DNA of 64,000 nucleotides, from NCBI RefSeq assembly GCF_015222005.1, contig NZ_JADFFL010000004.1, forward strand, positions 186,001-250,000, read 5' to 3'. Both the position numbers and the translations under genes were made by a program. The notes beneath the pieces are model-generated. The model worked only from the letters and a program-made list of their open reading frames with translations, searched no databases and was not told the origin of the DNA. The first letter of the stretch is position 1. Every line of letters starts with the position of its first letter. Source of the DNA: Mucilaginibacter myungsuensis. Its GTDB lineage: Bacteria > Bacteroidota > Bacteroidia > Sphingobacteriales > Sphingobacteriaceae. Positions 35,350 through 45,500 of this stretch are shown here, in pieces.

Positions 35350-35467
35350 CAGAATATATGGTATAGGTAAGGGGCTAATCTACATAAAAAAAGCCTTCAA
35401 AAACTTTTTACGTTACCAATGTGTATTATGTTGCTAATATTGCAGAATTTAGCCGCCCCAAGCAACA

Positions 35468-36403
35468 ATGAAAGATATTGCCAAAAAAGTTTTCGAGACC
35501 GAGATAGAATCGCTGCAACATGTGGTGGATAATATCGACGATAACTTTACCCGCGCTGTAGAACTGATATTGAATGCCAGCGGCCGGCTGATCATAACGG
35601 GCGTAGGTAAATCGGGTATCATCGGCAAGAAGATCGCTGCAACCTTGACCAGTACCGGTACGCCATCATTCTTTCTGCATCCTGGCGAGGCTTTTCACGG
35701 CGACTTGGGTATCGTGGGTCAGAACGATCCCGTGTTGATCCTATCCTACTCAGGCGAGACGGACGAGGTACTGCAGCTGATCCCATTCCTTAAATGGAAC
35801 AAAAATGTGATCATCGGTATGTCGGGCAACCCGGTATCAACCCTGGCTAAACATAGCGACCATCACCTTAATATCCATATCCTGCACGAGGCTTGTCCGC
35901 TTAAATTGGCACCAACATCATCTACAACGGCGGCGCTGGTTATGGGGGATGCCCTTGCCGTTGCCTTAATGGAAGCCCGTAAGTTTTTGCACGAGGATTT
36001 TGCCCGTTTCCACCCGGGGGGGAGCCTTGGCCGAAAATTGCTGGTAAAGGTTAAAGATCTGATGCGTACCGATAAATTGCCGTTCATACAGCCCGATGCA
36101 TCGTTCACTGCACTATTGCTTAAAATGTCCGAAGGAAGATTGGGTATGGTGATGGTAGGTAGCGCCGACCGTATAGTCGGTATCGTAACTGATGGTGATC
36201 TTAGGCGTGCACTGGTTAAAAATAACAACATCGCCGACCTGCAAGTTGAGGACGTTATGACCACTTCGCCAATCATCGTCGACCCCGAAGAATACATCAA
36301 CGCGGCCGAACATTTGATGATCGAAAAAAAGATCACCACTTTATTAGTAGGTTCTGCAAACGATATGTCGGTTGTTGGCGTATATCAAATATACACACTT
36401 TAA
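35468..36403 (+). CDS. kdsD: Arabinose-5-phosphate isomerase (KpsF/KdsD)
   Basis: A 311-residue cytosolic protein: a SIS sugar-isomerase domain (about 30-170, with ITGVGKSGIIGKKIAATLTS and LSYSGETDEV) and a pair of CBS domains (about 200-311). It converts ribulose-5-phosphate to arabinose-5-phosphate, the first step of the Kdo pathway, and the EACPLKLAPTSSTTAALVMG segment carries residues typical of the active site. The gene lies 118 bases past the second plug-domain gene in divergent orientation and heads a short run with a nucleotide-sugar dehydrogenase and a glycosylphosphotransferase, so its product may feed both Kdo of LPS and surface polysaccharide. Confidence 0.92.
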   Translation: MKDIAKKVFETEIESLQHVVDNIDDNFTRAVELILNASGRLIITGVGKSGIIGKKIAATLTSTGTPSFFLHPGEAFHGDLGIVGQNDPVLILSYSGETDEVLQLIPFLKWNKNVIIGMSGNPVSTLAKHSDHHLNIHILHEACPLKLAPTSSTTAALVMGDALAVALMEARKFLHEDFARFHPGGSLGRKLLVKVKDLMRTDKLPFIQPDASFTALLLKMSEGRLGMVMVGSADRIVGIVTDGDLRRALVKNNNIADLQVEDVMTTSPIIVDPEEYINAAEHLMIEKKITTLLVGSANDMSVVGVYQIYTL

Positions 36404-36450
36404 CGTATGTGTTTTTGCATCAAATAAAACATATTGTTGTGAAAATTACA

Positions 36451-36458
36451 TATATTTG
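36451..36458 (+). promoter_or_regulatory. Minus-7 box for the nucleotide-sugar dehydrogenase gene
   Basis: TATATTTG, a perfect TAnnTTTG, 24 bases before the ATG at 36483. No clear minus-33 element. Confidence 0.4.
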
Positions 36459-36482
36459 TTACTACTAATACGAATATCTTAA

Positions 36483-37802
36483 ATGTCTGTCCAAGCAGCT
36501 TCGGCTACATCTACCATATTCAACGCACCAAAGCACACCAGTATAGCCGTGATAGGTTTAGGGTACATCGGGCTTCCGCTCGCGGTCGAATTTGCTAAGC
36601 AGACCAAGGTTAAGGGTTTTGATATTAAAGAATCGCGCCTTGATGAATTAACGCAAGGTTATGACCGTACCCAGGAGACCGATGCTGCTGATCTTAGGCA
36701 AGCCTTACACAATGGCTTGTCCTTTACGTCGGATACTGCCGATATTGCCAACTGCAATATTTATATAGTAGCCGTACCAACACCTACCGATAAGCACAAC
36801 CGACCGGATCTTGCCTTACTAAAAAAAGCAAGCACCACGGTAGGCACGGTACTTAAGCAGGGCGATGTAGTGATCTACGAATCTACTGTGTACCCGGGTG
36901 CTACCGAAGAGGTTTGCGTGCCGATCTTGGAGCAGGTATCGGGACTTAGATTTAATCATGATTTTTTTGCAGGCTACTCGCCCGAGCGTATCAATCCCGG
37001 TGATAGGGTGCATACGCTTACAAATATTTTGAAAGTGACATCCGGTTCGACACCGGAGGTAGCTGCGTTCATCGATGATCTTTACCGTCTGATCGTTACA
37101 GCAGGTACGCATAAGGCCCCAAGCATTAAGGTAGCCGAAGCCTGTAAGGTGATCGAGAATTCGCAACGGGACATCAACATCGCGTTCGTGAACGAACTGG
37201 CCAAGATATTCAATATCATGGGTATAGATACCCATGCTGTGTTAGAAGCTGCGGGTACTAAGTGGAATTTTTTAAAATTCAAACCCGGTTTGGTTGGCGG
37301 GCATTGTACCGGGGTTGACCCCTACTATCTGGCCCAAAAAGCACAAGAGGTTGGTTATCATCCAGAAATAATTTTAGCCGGGCGCCGGTTGAATGATGGT
37401 ATGGGTACTTATGTGGCCCAAGAGGTGATCAAACTGATGATCCGTAAAGATGTGCCGGTAAAAGGCGCCGATATACTGATCTTAGGCTTTACCTTTAAGG
37501 AGAATTGCCCGGACGTGCGAAATACCCGTGTGATAGATATAGTTAATGTGCTGGCCGATTATGATACCAATTACCGGATATACGACCCATGGGCCGATCC
37601 GGCAGAAGTGGAACTGGAATATGGCATACAAACAACAAGGGATGCCGAGGTGCTTAAAAATAGGTATGATACTATAGTTATAGCTGTAGCGCACCGGGAG
37701 TTTTTGGCAGTAGACCTTACAGCGTTGAAGAAAGATCCAAGGTCGGTGATCTACGATCTGAAACGAATATTGGCCCCGGGTTTAGCCGATGGATATTTAT
37801 AG
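36483..37802 (+). CDS. Nucleotide-sugar dehydrogenase (TviB/WbpO type)
   Basis: A 439-residue enzyme of the UDP-glucose/UDP-GlcNAc dehydrogenase family. The NAD-binding site is [16 protein letters not shown] (near 23-38), followed by [14 protein letters not shown] (near 98), [10 protein letters not shown] (near 135) and the catalytic Cys in [12 protein letters not shown] (near 275). It oxidises a UDP-N-acetylhexosamine or UDP-hexose twice at C6 to a uronic acid using NAD. The TviB/WbpO type is suggested by the sequence style, favouring UDP-GlcNAc or UDP-GalNAc. The product would enter a capsule or exopolysaccharide made by the transferase encoded next. Confidence 0.9.
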   Translation: MSVQAASATSTIFNAPKHTSIAVIGLGYIGLPLAVEFAKQTKVKGFDIKESRLDELTQGYDRTQETDAADLRQALHNGLSFTSDTADIANCNIYIVAVPTPTDKHNRPDLALLKKASTTVGTVLKQGDVVIYESTVYPGATEEVCVPILEQVSGLRFNHDFFAGYSPERINPGDRVHTLTNILKVTSGSTPEVAAFIDDLYRLIVTAGTHKAPSIKVAEACKVIENSQRDINIAFVNELAKIFNIMGIDTHAVLEAAGTKWNFLKFKPGLVGGHCTGVDPYYLAQKAQEVGYHPEIILAGRRLNDGMGTYVAQEVIKLMIRKDVPVKGADILILGFTFKENCPDVRNTRVIDIVNVLADYDTNYRIYDPWADPAEVELEYGIQTTRDAEVLKNRYDTIVIAVAHREFLAVDLTALKKDPRSVIYDLKRILAPGLADGYL

Positions 37803-38010
37803 TAGGGAAAAAAGATCTAAAAACGCTTTTAAGCCGCCATTCTTTTATTTTAATATCATAAAAATACTAATTTTATAGCTTCTAAAAAGCCCCCCGTTTT
37901 TTAGAGGCCGAGAGATCAGATAGATCGACATAAATATTGTTTTATCTTTTTTAGGTTGAGCCGGCATTAAGGGTACTGATCCAAACCGGCAAATTATTGC
38001 TAATTAAAAA

Positions 38011-39414
38011 ATGATCTACAGGTATACTACTTTTATAAAGGCCATCAACTTATCTATCGACTACACGATACTGAATATCAGTATGGTAATAGCCTATTTG
38101 ATAGTTGATAAATCTTACATTTTTTGGGCTCAAAATAAAAACTACCTCCCTGTGGTATTGGTTTTTAACCTGATATGGCTTTTGTCGGCCAATATAACCG
38201 GCCTTTACGAGCAGGTTTTAAATAAGGACTCCATCAGTACTTACCAAAGCGTATTTAAAACCTATTTGCTTTTTGTTTGCCTTATCTGTTTTACGATCAT
38301 CATTATCATAGGCCCCGCAGCCTATTCTATCACTCGCGAATACTTATTTTATGCGCTGGCGCTTTTTGGTTTTTTGGTAGGCATATGGAAACTGATCTTC
38401 CTGGCCATCAGAAAAAGCGACCGTAATTTGCTGATTGATGGTCGCAATGTGATCATTGTTGGCGCGGGAACGATTGGTCATGATCTTTATCATTATTTCA
38501 AAAGCAATCCCGATAAAGGCTATAACGTATTGGGTTTTTTTGACGATGACCCCAAAAAGATAAGTCAAAAAGGAATGTACCTCGGCAATACAGATAACTG
38601 CATCGATTACGTGATCACCAACCAGGTAGATGAGATATTTTGCGCCCTGCCCGTATCAAGCTCTGACAAGATAGAGCAACTGATGCTGGACGCCGACAAA
38701 CACCTTATCCGCTTTAAAATAGTACCTGAATATTATATCGCTTCAAAAAAAGCCATGACGGTACAAAACTTTGATCATATCCCCGTGATCGCGGTAAGGG
38801 CCGAACCGTTAGAGAATATGTTGAACAGGATGATGAAACGTCTGTTCGATTTTGGGTTCTCGTGCTTTGTGATCGTATTTATTTTAAGCTGGCTGTATCC
38901 TCTCTTAGCTTTGATCATCAAAATGCAATCTCCCGGCCCTGCGTTGTTCGTTCAATTACGATCGGGTAGGGACAACCTGCCGTTCAAATGCTATAAGTTC
39001 CGTAGCATGCGTATGAATAATGATTCGGATAAGGTGCAAGCTACCAAAGGCGACAAGCGGGTTACCAAGATCGGCGCTATTATGCGCCGTACAAGTTTGG
39101 ATGAATTACCGCAGTTCTTTAATGTGCTGATGGGTGAAATGTCTATTGTTGGTCCGCGGCCGCACATGCTTAGCCACACCGAAGAGTACTCTAAACTGAT
39201 AGACCAATTTATGGTGCGCCATTTTATGAAACCAGGTATCACTGGCTGGGCACAAATAAAAGGCTATCGCGGTGAAACCAAAACCACCAATGATATGATG
39301 GAGAGAGTGGAGGCCGATGTTTGGTATCTTGAAAATTGGTCGTTCTTGCTGGATCTGAAAATCATCTTCCTGACCGTTTGGAATGCGGTTAAAGGAGAAG
39401 AGAACGCTTTTTAA
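38011..39414 (+). CDS. Initiating exopolysaccharide glycosylphosphotransferase (WcaJ/WbaP type)
   Basis: A 467-residue inner-membrane enzyme. Four helices lie in the first 125 residues, a Rossmann-like region follows (NVIIVGAGTIGHDLYHYFKS, near 146), then a further helix (near 285) and the catalytic bacterial sugar-transferase domain (PGPALFVQLRSG, FKCYKFRSMR, RTSLDELPQFFNVLMG, MSIVGPRPHML, GITGWAQIKGYRGET). It transfers a sugar phosphate to undecaprenyl phosphate and starts the repeat unit of a surface polysaccharide. No other glycosyltransferase, flippase or polymerase is in the window, so the rest of the pathway must be elsewhere or missing. Confidence 0.92.
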   Translation: MIYRYTTFIKAINLSIDYTILNISMVIAYLIVDKSYIFWAQNKNYLPVVLVFNLIWLLSANITGLYEQVLNKDSISTYQSVFKTYLLFVCLICFTIIIIIGPAAYSITREYLFYALALFGFLVGIWKLIFLAIRKSDRNLLIDGRNVIIVGAGTIGHDLYHYFKSNPDKGYNVLGFFDDDPKKISQKGMYLGNTDNCIDYVITNQVDEIFCALPVSSSDKIEQLMLDADKHLIRFKIVPEYYIASKKAMTVQNFDHIPVIAVRAEPLENMLNRMMKRLFDFGFSCFVIVFILSWLYPLLALIIKMQSPGPALFVQLRSGRDNLPFKCYKFRSMRMNNDSDKVQATKGDKRVTKIGAIMRRTSLDELPQFFNVLMGEMSIVGPRPHMLSHTEEYSKLIDQFMVRHFMKPGITGWAQIKGYRGETKTTNDMMERVEADVWYLENWSFLLDLKIIFLTVWNAVKGEENAF

Positions 39415-39485
39415 GCGGCTATTTTCACCCGTTATTATTTTATCTGCCTAACATACAGGCTAAAACGTGTGCAAAGCAAAAATCA

Positions 39486-39517
39486 TTTCGCAATAAGTGT
39501 TTTTAATTATATCTTTG
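39486..39517 (+). promoter_or_regulatory. Promoter of tRNA-Leu(UAG)
   Basis: TTTC (39486-39489), 20 bases, then TATCTTTG (39510-39517), a perfect minus-7 box. The box ends 21 bases before the tRNA. Confidence 0.55.
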
Positions 39518-39538
39518 CCAACTCAAAATCCTAAAGAT

Positions 39539-39620
39539 GCGGAAGTGGCGTAATTGGTAGCCGCACCAGACTTAGGATCTGGCGCCGCGAGGCGTGGGGG
39601 TTCGAGTCCCTTCTTCCGCA
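39539..39620 (+). tRNA. tRNA-Leu, anticodon UAG
   Basis: Class II tRNA: acceptor GCGGAAG with CTTCCGC, D arm GCG..CGC, anticodon stem CCAGA-TCTGG with loop CTTAGGA (anticodon TAG), an extra arm rich in GC, T arm with TTCGAGT, and discriminator A at 39620. CCA is not encoded. The last 13 bases of its 3' end plus one are copied downstream. Confidence 0.95.
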
Positions 39621-39621
39621 C

Positions 39622-39658
39622 TAAAAGAGGCTGTCCCAAAAGGACAGCCTCTTTTATT
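39622..39658 (+). terminator. Terminator of tRNA-Leu(UAG)
   Basis: Positions 39622-39636 and 39642-39656 form a 15-bp perfect inverted repeat around a five-base loop; the T run is partly in the stem (39652-39655). It begins two bases after the tRNA. Confidence 0.85.
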
Positions 39659-39674
39659 TGTTAGTTATTAGATG

Positions 39675-39687
39675 CCTTCTTCCGCAC
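39675..39687 (+). repeat. Copy of the tRNA-Leu 3' end (att-like)
   Basis: The 13 bases CCTTCTTCCGCAC repeat exactly the sequence 39609-39621, the 3' strand of the T arm and acceptor stem, 66 bases further on. Duplicated tRNA 3' ends are the mark of integrase attachment sites, but no integrase remains nearby. Confidence 0.4.
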
Positions 39688-39715
39688 AAATGCCTTTAGG
39701 TCTCCGACTCCGGTA

Positions 39716-40822
39716 TCAGCCCAACTTCTCCCGCAACCATTTACGTACGGGCTCATCATACCATTTCAGCGCGGCATAAGCCAGCACCGTTGCGCCGATC
39801 AGGATAGCCAAAGCGTAAGGCCAGGCTTGCGCAAGTGTCATGCCCTTGTTATTGCTGATCCAGGCTACGTAGAAATACACGATCGGGTAGTGCACCAAGT
39901 AAAGCGGGTACGATAGGTCGCCTAAAAACTTGCATACCTTTTGCTCACGTTGCGACTGTATAACACCACTTGCACCAAGATAGACAATGAGCGGGAACAG
40001 GATGATGATACAAACAGAATCGTAAATACCATTCAGCCACATATCGTCGGCACCACCAATACGTGGCATATAAAACACCACGGCGACCAACAGACCGCAC
40101 CATAAAAATGAATTTTTTATTTGGGCAGGCTTAGCAATGCGCGAGAGCAACAGACCGGCAAAGAATGGATACATCACCCGGGTAAAACCGATACGCATTT
40201 GCGGCTGGTTAAGTGTCCATCCACCGCTTACGTCGCCGTTGCTAATAGCCAGTTGAGCGAGTGCAATAGCGGATATAGCAACCAAGACACCTAAAACCGA
40301 TTTAGAGAACTTACGGATACCGATAGCGTAAAGGATATTAGCAACATACTCAAAGAACAAGGACCATCCCACGCTATTTAATGGGTGCATCTCTTCCCAG
40401 CCGCGTATATCAAGCGATAATGGTACCGGCAAGATCGTATAACCTACTATCAATACCAATAACATCTTCCAAAGCGGAACAGTATGAATAAGCGGCCACA
40501 AGGTAGAATCGGTAAAATAGAACCCTATGGCGCCCAGGGTCATCCCTAACACCACCATAGGTTGCAAGCGGATGATACGGCGTTTAAAAAACTCGCCGAC
40601 GGTCATTTTATGCCAGCGGTCGTCATAGGCATAGCCCATCACAAAGCCCGATAGTAAAAAGAAAAAGTCGACCGCGAGGTAACCGTGGTTCACGAATTTA
40701 TCCAGGTTACCGGTAGAGAATGGTTCGGCAAGGTGAAAGGTTACTACTATAATTGCCGCGACGCCGCGAAGTCCGTCTAAAATGGGGTAATGTGGCTTGG
40801 TGGCCAGTTGGGTATTGGTCAT
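39716..40822 (-). CDS. Acyltransferase family 3 membrane protein (OafA/YrhL-like)
   Basis: A 368-residue inner-membrane enzyme with about ten helices. The N-terminal PILDGLRGVAAIIVVTFHLA carries the conserved Arg and catalytic His, followed by VDFFFLLSGFVMGYAY (near 52). It transfers an acyl group, often acetyl, to a sugar of a glycolipid or polysaccharide on the outer side of the inner membrane. A role in modifying the surface polysaccharide started by the transferase upstream is likely but not shown. A bulged hairpin at 40839-40864 lies in its 5' leader. Confidence 0.88.
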   Translation of the reverse strand: MTNTQLATKPHYPILDGLRGVAAIIVVTFHLAEPFSTGNLDKFVNHGYLAVDFFFLLSGFVMGYAYDDRWHKMTVGEFFKRRIIRLQPMVVLGMTLGAIGFYFTDSTLWPLIHTVPLWKMLLVLIVGYTILPVPLSLDIRGWEEMHPLNSVGWSLFFEYVANILYAIGIRKFSKSVLGVLVAISAIALAQLAISNGDVSGGWTLNQPQMRIGFTRVMYPFFAGLLLSRIAKPAQIKNSFLWCGLLVAVVFYMPRIGGADDMWLNGIYDSVCIIILFPLIVYLGASGVIQSQREQKVCKFLGDLSYPLYLVHYPIVYFYVAWISNNKGMTLAQAWPYALAILIGATVLAYAALKWYDEPVRKWLREKLG

Positions 40823-40838
40823 TAATAAAAGTAGATAT

Positions 40839-40864
40839 GCGGTTTATAGTTCAAAACTATCCGC
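40839..40864 (-). repeat. Inverted repeat in the acyltransferase leader
   Basis: ATAGTT (40845-40850) pairs with AACTAT (40854-40859) around a three-base loop, flanked by GCGG and CCGC, giving a bulged stem 17-42 bases above the start. Possible RNA structure; no known riboswitch is recognised. Confidence 0.25.
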
Positions 40865-41073
40865 AAAATATAAAAAGAATGCGGTTTTTACTTTTAAACT
40901 ATATAACCTCGTGGCATCGTTACACAGCCTACCGGCGGCCGGATACCGGAACCAGCCCTTGTCGTGCGCCAACATATCAAAACGTCTATCGCAAATTACA
41001 GATCAATAACCGGGTGCAGCTTGTTAATAGCTGAACTGGGGAAGAAGAGTTTTTTTAGGTACAGGGTCTTCCC

Positions 41074-41934
41074 CTATCCCAACACCTCCCGCACATGCTT
41101 TTGGATATTAGTGCAGATCCTATCTACCGGCAGATCGTTCGCATCGTAACCGAAGGGGTCCTCTATCTCTTCAGCGATCAATTCCAAACTGGCCAGCACG
41201 TATAGTACGAACGCCACCAACGGCACTACCAAATACCCCAAACTGAACGACCAGCCGTAAGGCAGTGTCATCACAAAAAAGAAGATGAATTTTTTGATGA
41301 ATACGCTGTAAGAGAATGGTATCGGCGTGGTCTTGATCCGCTCGCAGGCACCAATGATATCGGTGAACGATGCGATATCTACACCGATGAGTAACAACTC
41401 CTCGCGGGCGATGATGCCGTCGCGGTGTAGTTTATAAATTCGGGCGGTTAACGCGGCCGCTATTTGATTGGGAACATGTTTATCGGGATCGATCTGGACG
41501 ATGTGATCATCATTTGCGATCCATCGTTCTTCACGCAAGTGCATACGCAGGGCATTAGCATACGTCGGTATTCCCGCTGCAAAGAAAGCACGATCTTGGC
41601 CATTCAGTTTGATCGCGTTCAGCTTGATCGCCAGGTTACGGCTGGTGTTGGTTAGCGAACCAAGTATGCGCCTCCCCTCCCACCAGCGATCGTATGCGGT
41701 ATTAGTTCGGAATACCAATAGCATCGATATCACAAAACTTAAAATGGTATGCACCAGACTGATATTCTTGACATGACTGGTCTCGGCCAACTTAAAAACA
41801 TTCACCTCCAGGTAAACGATGATGGCCGAGTAAACCATGATAGCCATCATCAGTGGGGCCAACTTGCGAAAGGTATCTGCCCGGTGGATGCGGAATATAA
41901 ATGTGAACCAGCTTTTAGGATTGTAATCTATCAT
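41074..41934 (-). CDS. Bestrophin-family chloride channel-like protein
   Basis: A 286-residue membrane protein. The N-terminal MIDYNPKSWFTFIFRIHRAD, the TNTAYDRWWEGRRILGSLTN motif (near 76-95) and the C-terminal DPFGYDANDLPVDRIC stretch are bestrophin hallmarks. Bacterial bestrophins are pentameric ion channels; some conduct cations, others anions. The start at 41934 was chosen over a 12-residue longer frame because it matches the usual MIxYxPKxW opening. A CATATTTG box (one mismatch to consensus) ends six bases above the start. Confidence 0.88.
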   Translation of the reverse strand: MIDYNPKSWFTFIFRIHRADTFRKLAPLMMAIMVYSAIIVYLEVNVFKLAETSHVKNISLVHTILSFVISMLLVFRTNTAYDRWWEGRRILGSLTNTSRNLAIKLNAIKLNGQDRAFFAAGIPTYANALRMHLREERWIANDDHIVQIDPDKHVPNQIAAALTARIYKLHRDGIIAREELLLIGVDIASFTDIIGACERIKTTPIPFSYSVFIKKFIFFFVMTLPYGWSFSLGYLVVPLVAFVLYVLASLELIAEEIEDPFGYDANDLPVDRICTNIQKHVREVLG

Positions 41935-42061
41935 ACCACACAAATATGCTAAATAGCGGGCAGATGGCAAGGCATCTTTTATCAGCGGTGACTTACGTCC
42001 TCACAAATTATTTATACAAGGGTTAAGCCTGCTTCGGTAACAATTGTTACTTTTACCACTA

Positions 42062-42439
42062 ATGAAAAAGGTGTTGCTATACTTTATGCTATTCCTGATC
42101 GCGGCCGAAGCAACGGAAGTAGATCAGCTGGCTAAGCTGCCTATCCTTTTTCAGCACTTTGCCGAACATCAGGAACGCGATAAAAGTGTAAGCCTGATGC
42201 AATTCCTGTCCATGCATTATGGCGGTAACGATCAGGATGATAACGATAATGACCGCGATGAAGCGCTGCCTTTCAAAAAGCTTGATGCGCATCACTCGAC
42301 CGTCTTGATGATGCCTACCGTCCGTACTATCGCCGTCAATACTTACGGCCAACCCGTTAATATCAATTTAACCGATTATAGTCCGGGCCACATTCCTGAT
42401 GCTGCCTTGTCTTCCCATTTCCGCCCTCCGCGGGTATAA
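42062..42439 (+). CDS. Small exported acidic/His-containing protein of the metal efflux operon
   Basis: A 125-residue protein starting at the ATG at 42062 with a short hydrophobic signal (MKKVLLYFMLFLIAAEATE). The mature part has His-rich positions (QHFAEHQERD, LDAHHS) and an acidic run GGNDQDDNDNDRDEALPF, as expected for a metal-binding periplasmic protein. Its gene lies 113 bases before the RND pump gene in the same direction, so a role in metal sensing, buffering or hand-over is likely. The family has no name that I recognise; a hairpin at 42472-42490 separates it from the pump gene. Confidence 0.7.
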   Translation: MKKVLLYFMLFLIAAEATEVDQLAKLPILFQHFAEHQERDKSVSLMQFLSMHYGGNDQDDNDNDRDEALPFKKLDAHHSTVLMMPTVRTIAVNTYGQPVNINLTDYSPGHIPDAALSSHFRPPRV

Positions 42440-42471
42440 TTTGCCTTTTATTTTCTATCAATTTGTCTGTA

Positions 42472-42490
42472 AAGACCCGTTGGGGGTCTT
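42472..42490 (+). repeat. Hairpin between the small protein and the RND pump
   Basis: AAGACCC (42472-42478) pairs with GGGTCTT (42484-42490) around five bases. No T run follows, so it is more likely an RNA stability or attenuation element than a terminator. Confidence 0.3.
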
Positions 42491-42552
42491 GACGTGCATT
42501 GGCTTTTTGCTATGCGGTCAACAGGCATTCCCGCAAATTATATTCTGTTAAA

Positions 42553-45500
42553 ATGCTAAATAAGATCATACTGTTCTCTGTAAAGAACAAACTGGTCATC
42601 GGCTTATTCATGGCGCTGTGGATCATCTACGGCCTGTTCGAGGTTAGCCGATTGCCAATAGATGCTGTGCCCGATATCACCAACAATCAAGTACAGATCA
42701 TTACCACCGCCCCTGCCCTTGGCGCGCAGGATGTGGAACGATTGATAACCTTCCCCATAGAGCAGGTGATGAGTAATATACCCGGACTGAAAGAAAGCCG
42801 GAGCATGTCGAGATTTGGCCTGTCGCTCATCACCATAGTGTTTGACGACGATGCCGATGTTTACTGGGCGCGCCAACAGGTGACCGAGCGCCTGCAACAG
42901 GTAGATATCACCGCAAGTGCAAACAAGCCTGAGCTGGCACCTGTAACTACCGGCCTTGGCGAGATCTATCAGTATGTATTACGCCCCCAACCCGGCTACG
43001 AAAGCAAATATAGCCTGGCCGACCTGAGGACCATTCAGGATTGGATCGTGCGCCGTCAGTTATTAGGTACCAAAGGCGTGGCTGATGTAGCTACTTTTGG
43101 TGGAGAACTTAAACAGTATGAAGTTGCCGTGAACCCGGCGAGGTTAAGTTCGATGCACCTTACTATCAGCGATGTTTTTAACGCGCTGCACACCAACAAT
43201 CAAAATACCGGTGGTGCTTACATCGAAAAAGGCCCAACCGTAATGTACATCCGCAGCGAGGGTTTGGCAGGTAATGTTGATGATATTGAAAACATCGTGG
43301 TTAAAAATACCGCCAATGGCACACCGGTACTGATCAAACAGATAGCCGATGTGCGCTTAGGGGCGGCAACACGTTATGGTGCCCTCACCTATCATCCTGT
43401 TGGCGAAGTAAGCGGGGCGATAGTACTGATGCTGAAAGGCGCCAATTCATCAGAGGTTATTGTTGACGTGAAGCAACGCATTGCCGAGATACAAAAAACC
43501 TTGCCGGAAGGATTGGTGATAGACCCTTTCCTGGATCGCACCAAAATGGTTAACAACGCCATTGGTACGGTAGAAAGTAATTTGCTGGAAGGGGCGCTGA
43601 TCGTAGTGTTTGTTCTAGTGATATTTTTAGGGAATCTGCGTGCCGGTTTGATCGTAGCCTCGGTGATCCCGCTGGCTATGCTGTTCGCCATTATTATGAT
43701 GAACACCTTTGGCGTGAGCGGTAACCTGATGAGTTTAGGCGCGCTGGATTTTGGACTGATCGTGGATGGCGCGGTGATCATCGTCGAGGCTATCCTGCAT
43801 CACCTACATTTTTCTAAAAAGTACGCTAACGTAAACGAATTGTCGCAGGATGAGATGAATACCGAGGTGACCGGCTCTGCATCCCGCATGATGAATGCGG
43901 CGGTGTTCGGGCAGATCATTATTTTGATCGTTTATCTGCCGATACTTTCACTGTCGGGTATTGAGGGTAAGATGTTCAAACCAATGGCGCAGACCGTTGC
44001 TTTTGCTATTTTAGGTGCATTCATCTTATCGCTGACCTATGTCCCCATGATCAGCTCGATGTTCATCAGCAAAAAGCTATCGCATAATCCAAATATCTCG
44101 GACAGGGTAATGACCCGTATTGAGAATGGTTATCAAAGCTGGCTTACCAAAGCCTTGCAGTTCAAAAAAACGATGGTGGGCATTGCTTTTGGGCTATTCG
44201 CCATTGCGGTATTGCTATTTACCCAAATGGGCGGCGAGTTCATTCCTCAGTTAGAGGAGGGCGATTTTGCGGTGGAGACGCGCTTACTGATAGGAACTAA
44301 TCTGAGTACGACTATCAACACCGTCGGAAAAATGTCTGATGTGCTTAAACGTAAATTCCCCGAGGTAGAAAAGATAGTGGCAAGGGTGGGCAGCGCCGAA
44401 ATGCCAACCGACCCGATGCCTATAGAAGGCGGCGACGTGATCATTGTATTAAAAGATAAAAAAGAATGGACCAGCGCAAAGTCGTTTCCGGAGATGGCAT
44501 CTAAAATGTCGGCTGCTGTGCAGGAGGCTTTGCCGGGCGTTACCACCAGTTTTCAATATCCTGTGCAGATGCGATTTAATGAGTTAATGACGGGGGCCAA
44601 GCAAGATGTTGTCTGCAAGATCTTTGGCGAGGACCTCAACCAGTTAGCCCGCTACGCCGAGCAGATCGGCGCGATCAGTAACACCGTAGACGGCACCGCC
44701 GACCTGTACGTAGAAAAAGTGACCGGCATGCCCCAAGTGGTGATAAAATATAACCGTGCCGAAATAGCTAAATACGGATTGAATATAGACGAGGTGAACC
44801 GCACTGTTAACGCAGCCTTTGCAGGCGCTGCGGCGGGCAAAGTTTATGAGGGCGAAAAAAGCTTCGACCTGGTAGTACGTGTAGGCAGCGAAGGCCGTCG
44901 TAATTTGAGCGACGTGCAGAATCTGCTGATATCTACCCCGGGCGGTTCGCAGATACCGCTATATCAAGTAGCCAAAGTAGAAGAAATAGAAGGCCCCAAT
45001 CAGATCCAGCGCGAGAATGCCAAACGACGTATCACCGTTGGATTTAACGTGCGCGGACGGGATGTACAATCGATCGTTGAGGAATTGCAGCAAAAGATCA
45101 CCAGCAAGGTTAAGCTTGCTCCGGGCTATTACATTACTTACGGTGGCGCATTCGAGAATTTGCAACAAGCAAAAAAAAGATTGGGTATTGCAGTGCCGGT
45201 GGCCTTGGTGCTCATTTTTGTGATGCTGTATTTCGCATTCTCATCTGTTAAAGAGGGGGCGCTTATCTACACCGCTATACCGCTATCGGCCATTGGCGGC
45301 GTATTCGCGCTGGCTATGCGGGGGATGCCGTTTAGCATCTCCGCCGGGGTAGGCTTTATCGCGCTGTTCGGCGTGGCGGTACTGAATGGTATCGTATTGA
45401 TATCCGAATTTAACAGGATCAAGGCCGAAGGTAAAATAACCGACGCTTTGCAATTGGTAAAAGAAGGTACCCGAAACCGTTTACGTCCGGTATTGATGAC

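Noticed and set aside
36378..36442. Short repeats around the end of kpsF (ACACA/TGTGT)
   Set aside because: A five-base stem is too weak for a terminator call.
37881..37905. TCTAAAAA with TTTTTAGA inverted repeat after the nucleotide-sugar dehydrogenase
   Set aside because: Weak AT-only stem, no T run outside the stem, so not called a terminator.
41038..41074. GGGGAAGA/TCTTCCCC inverted repeat at the end of bestrophin
   Set aside because: A 21-base loop and no T run make it a poor terminator.
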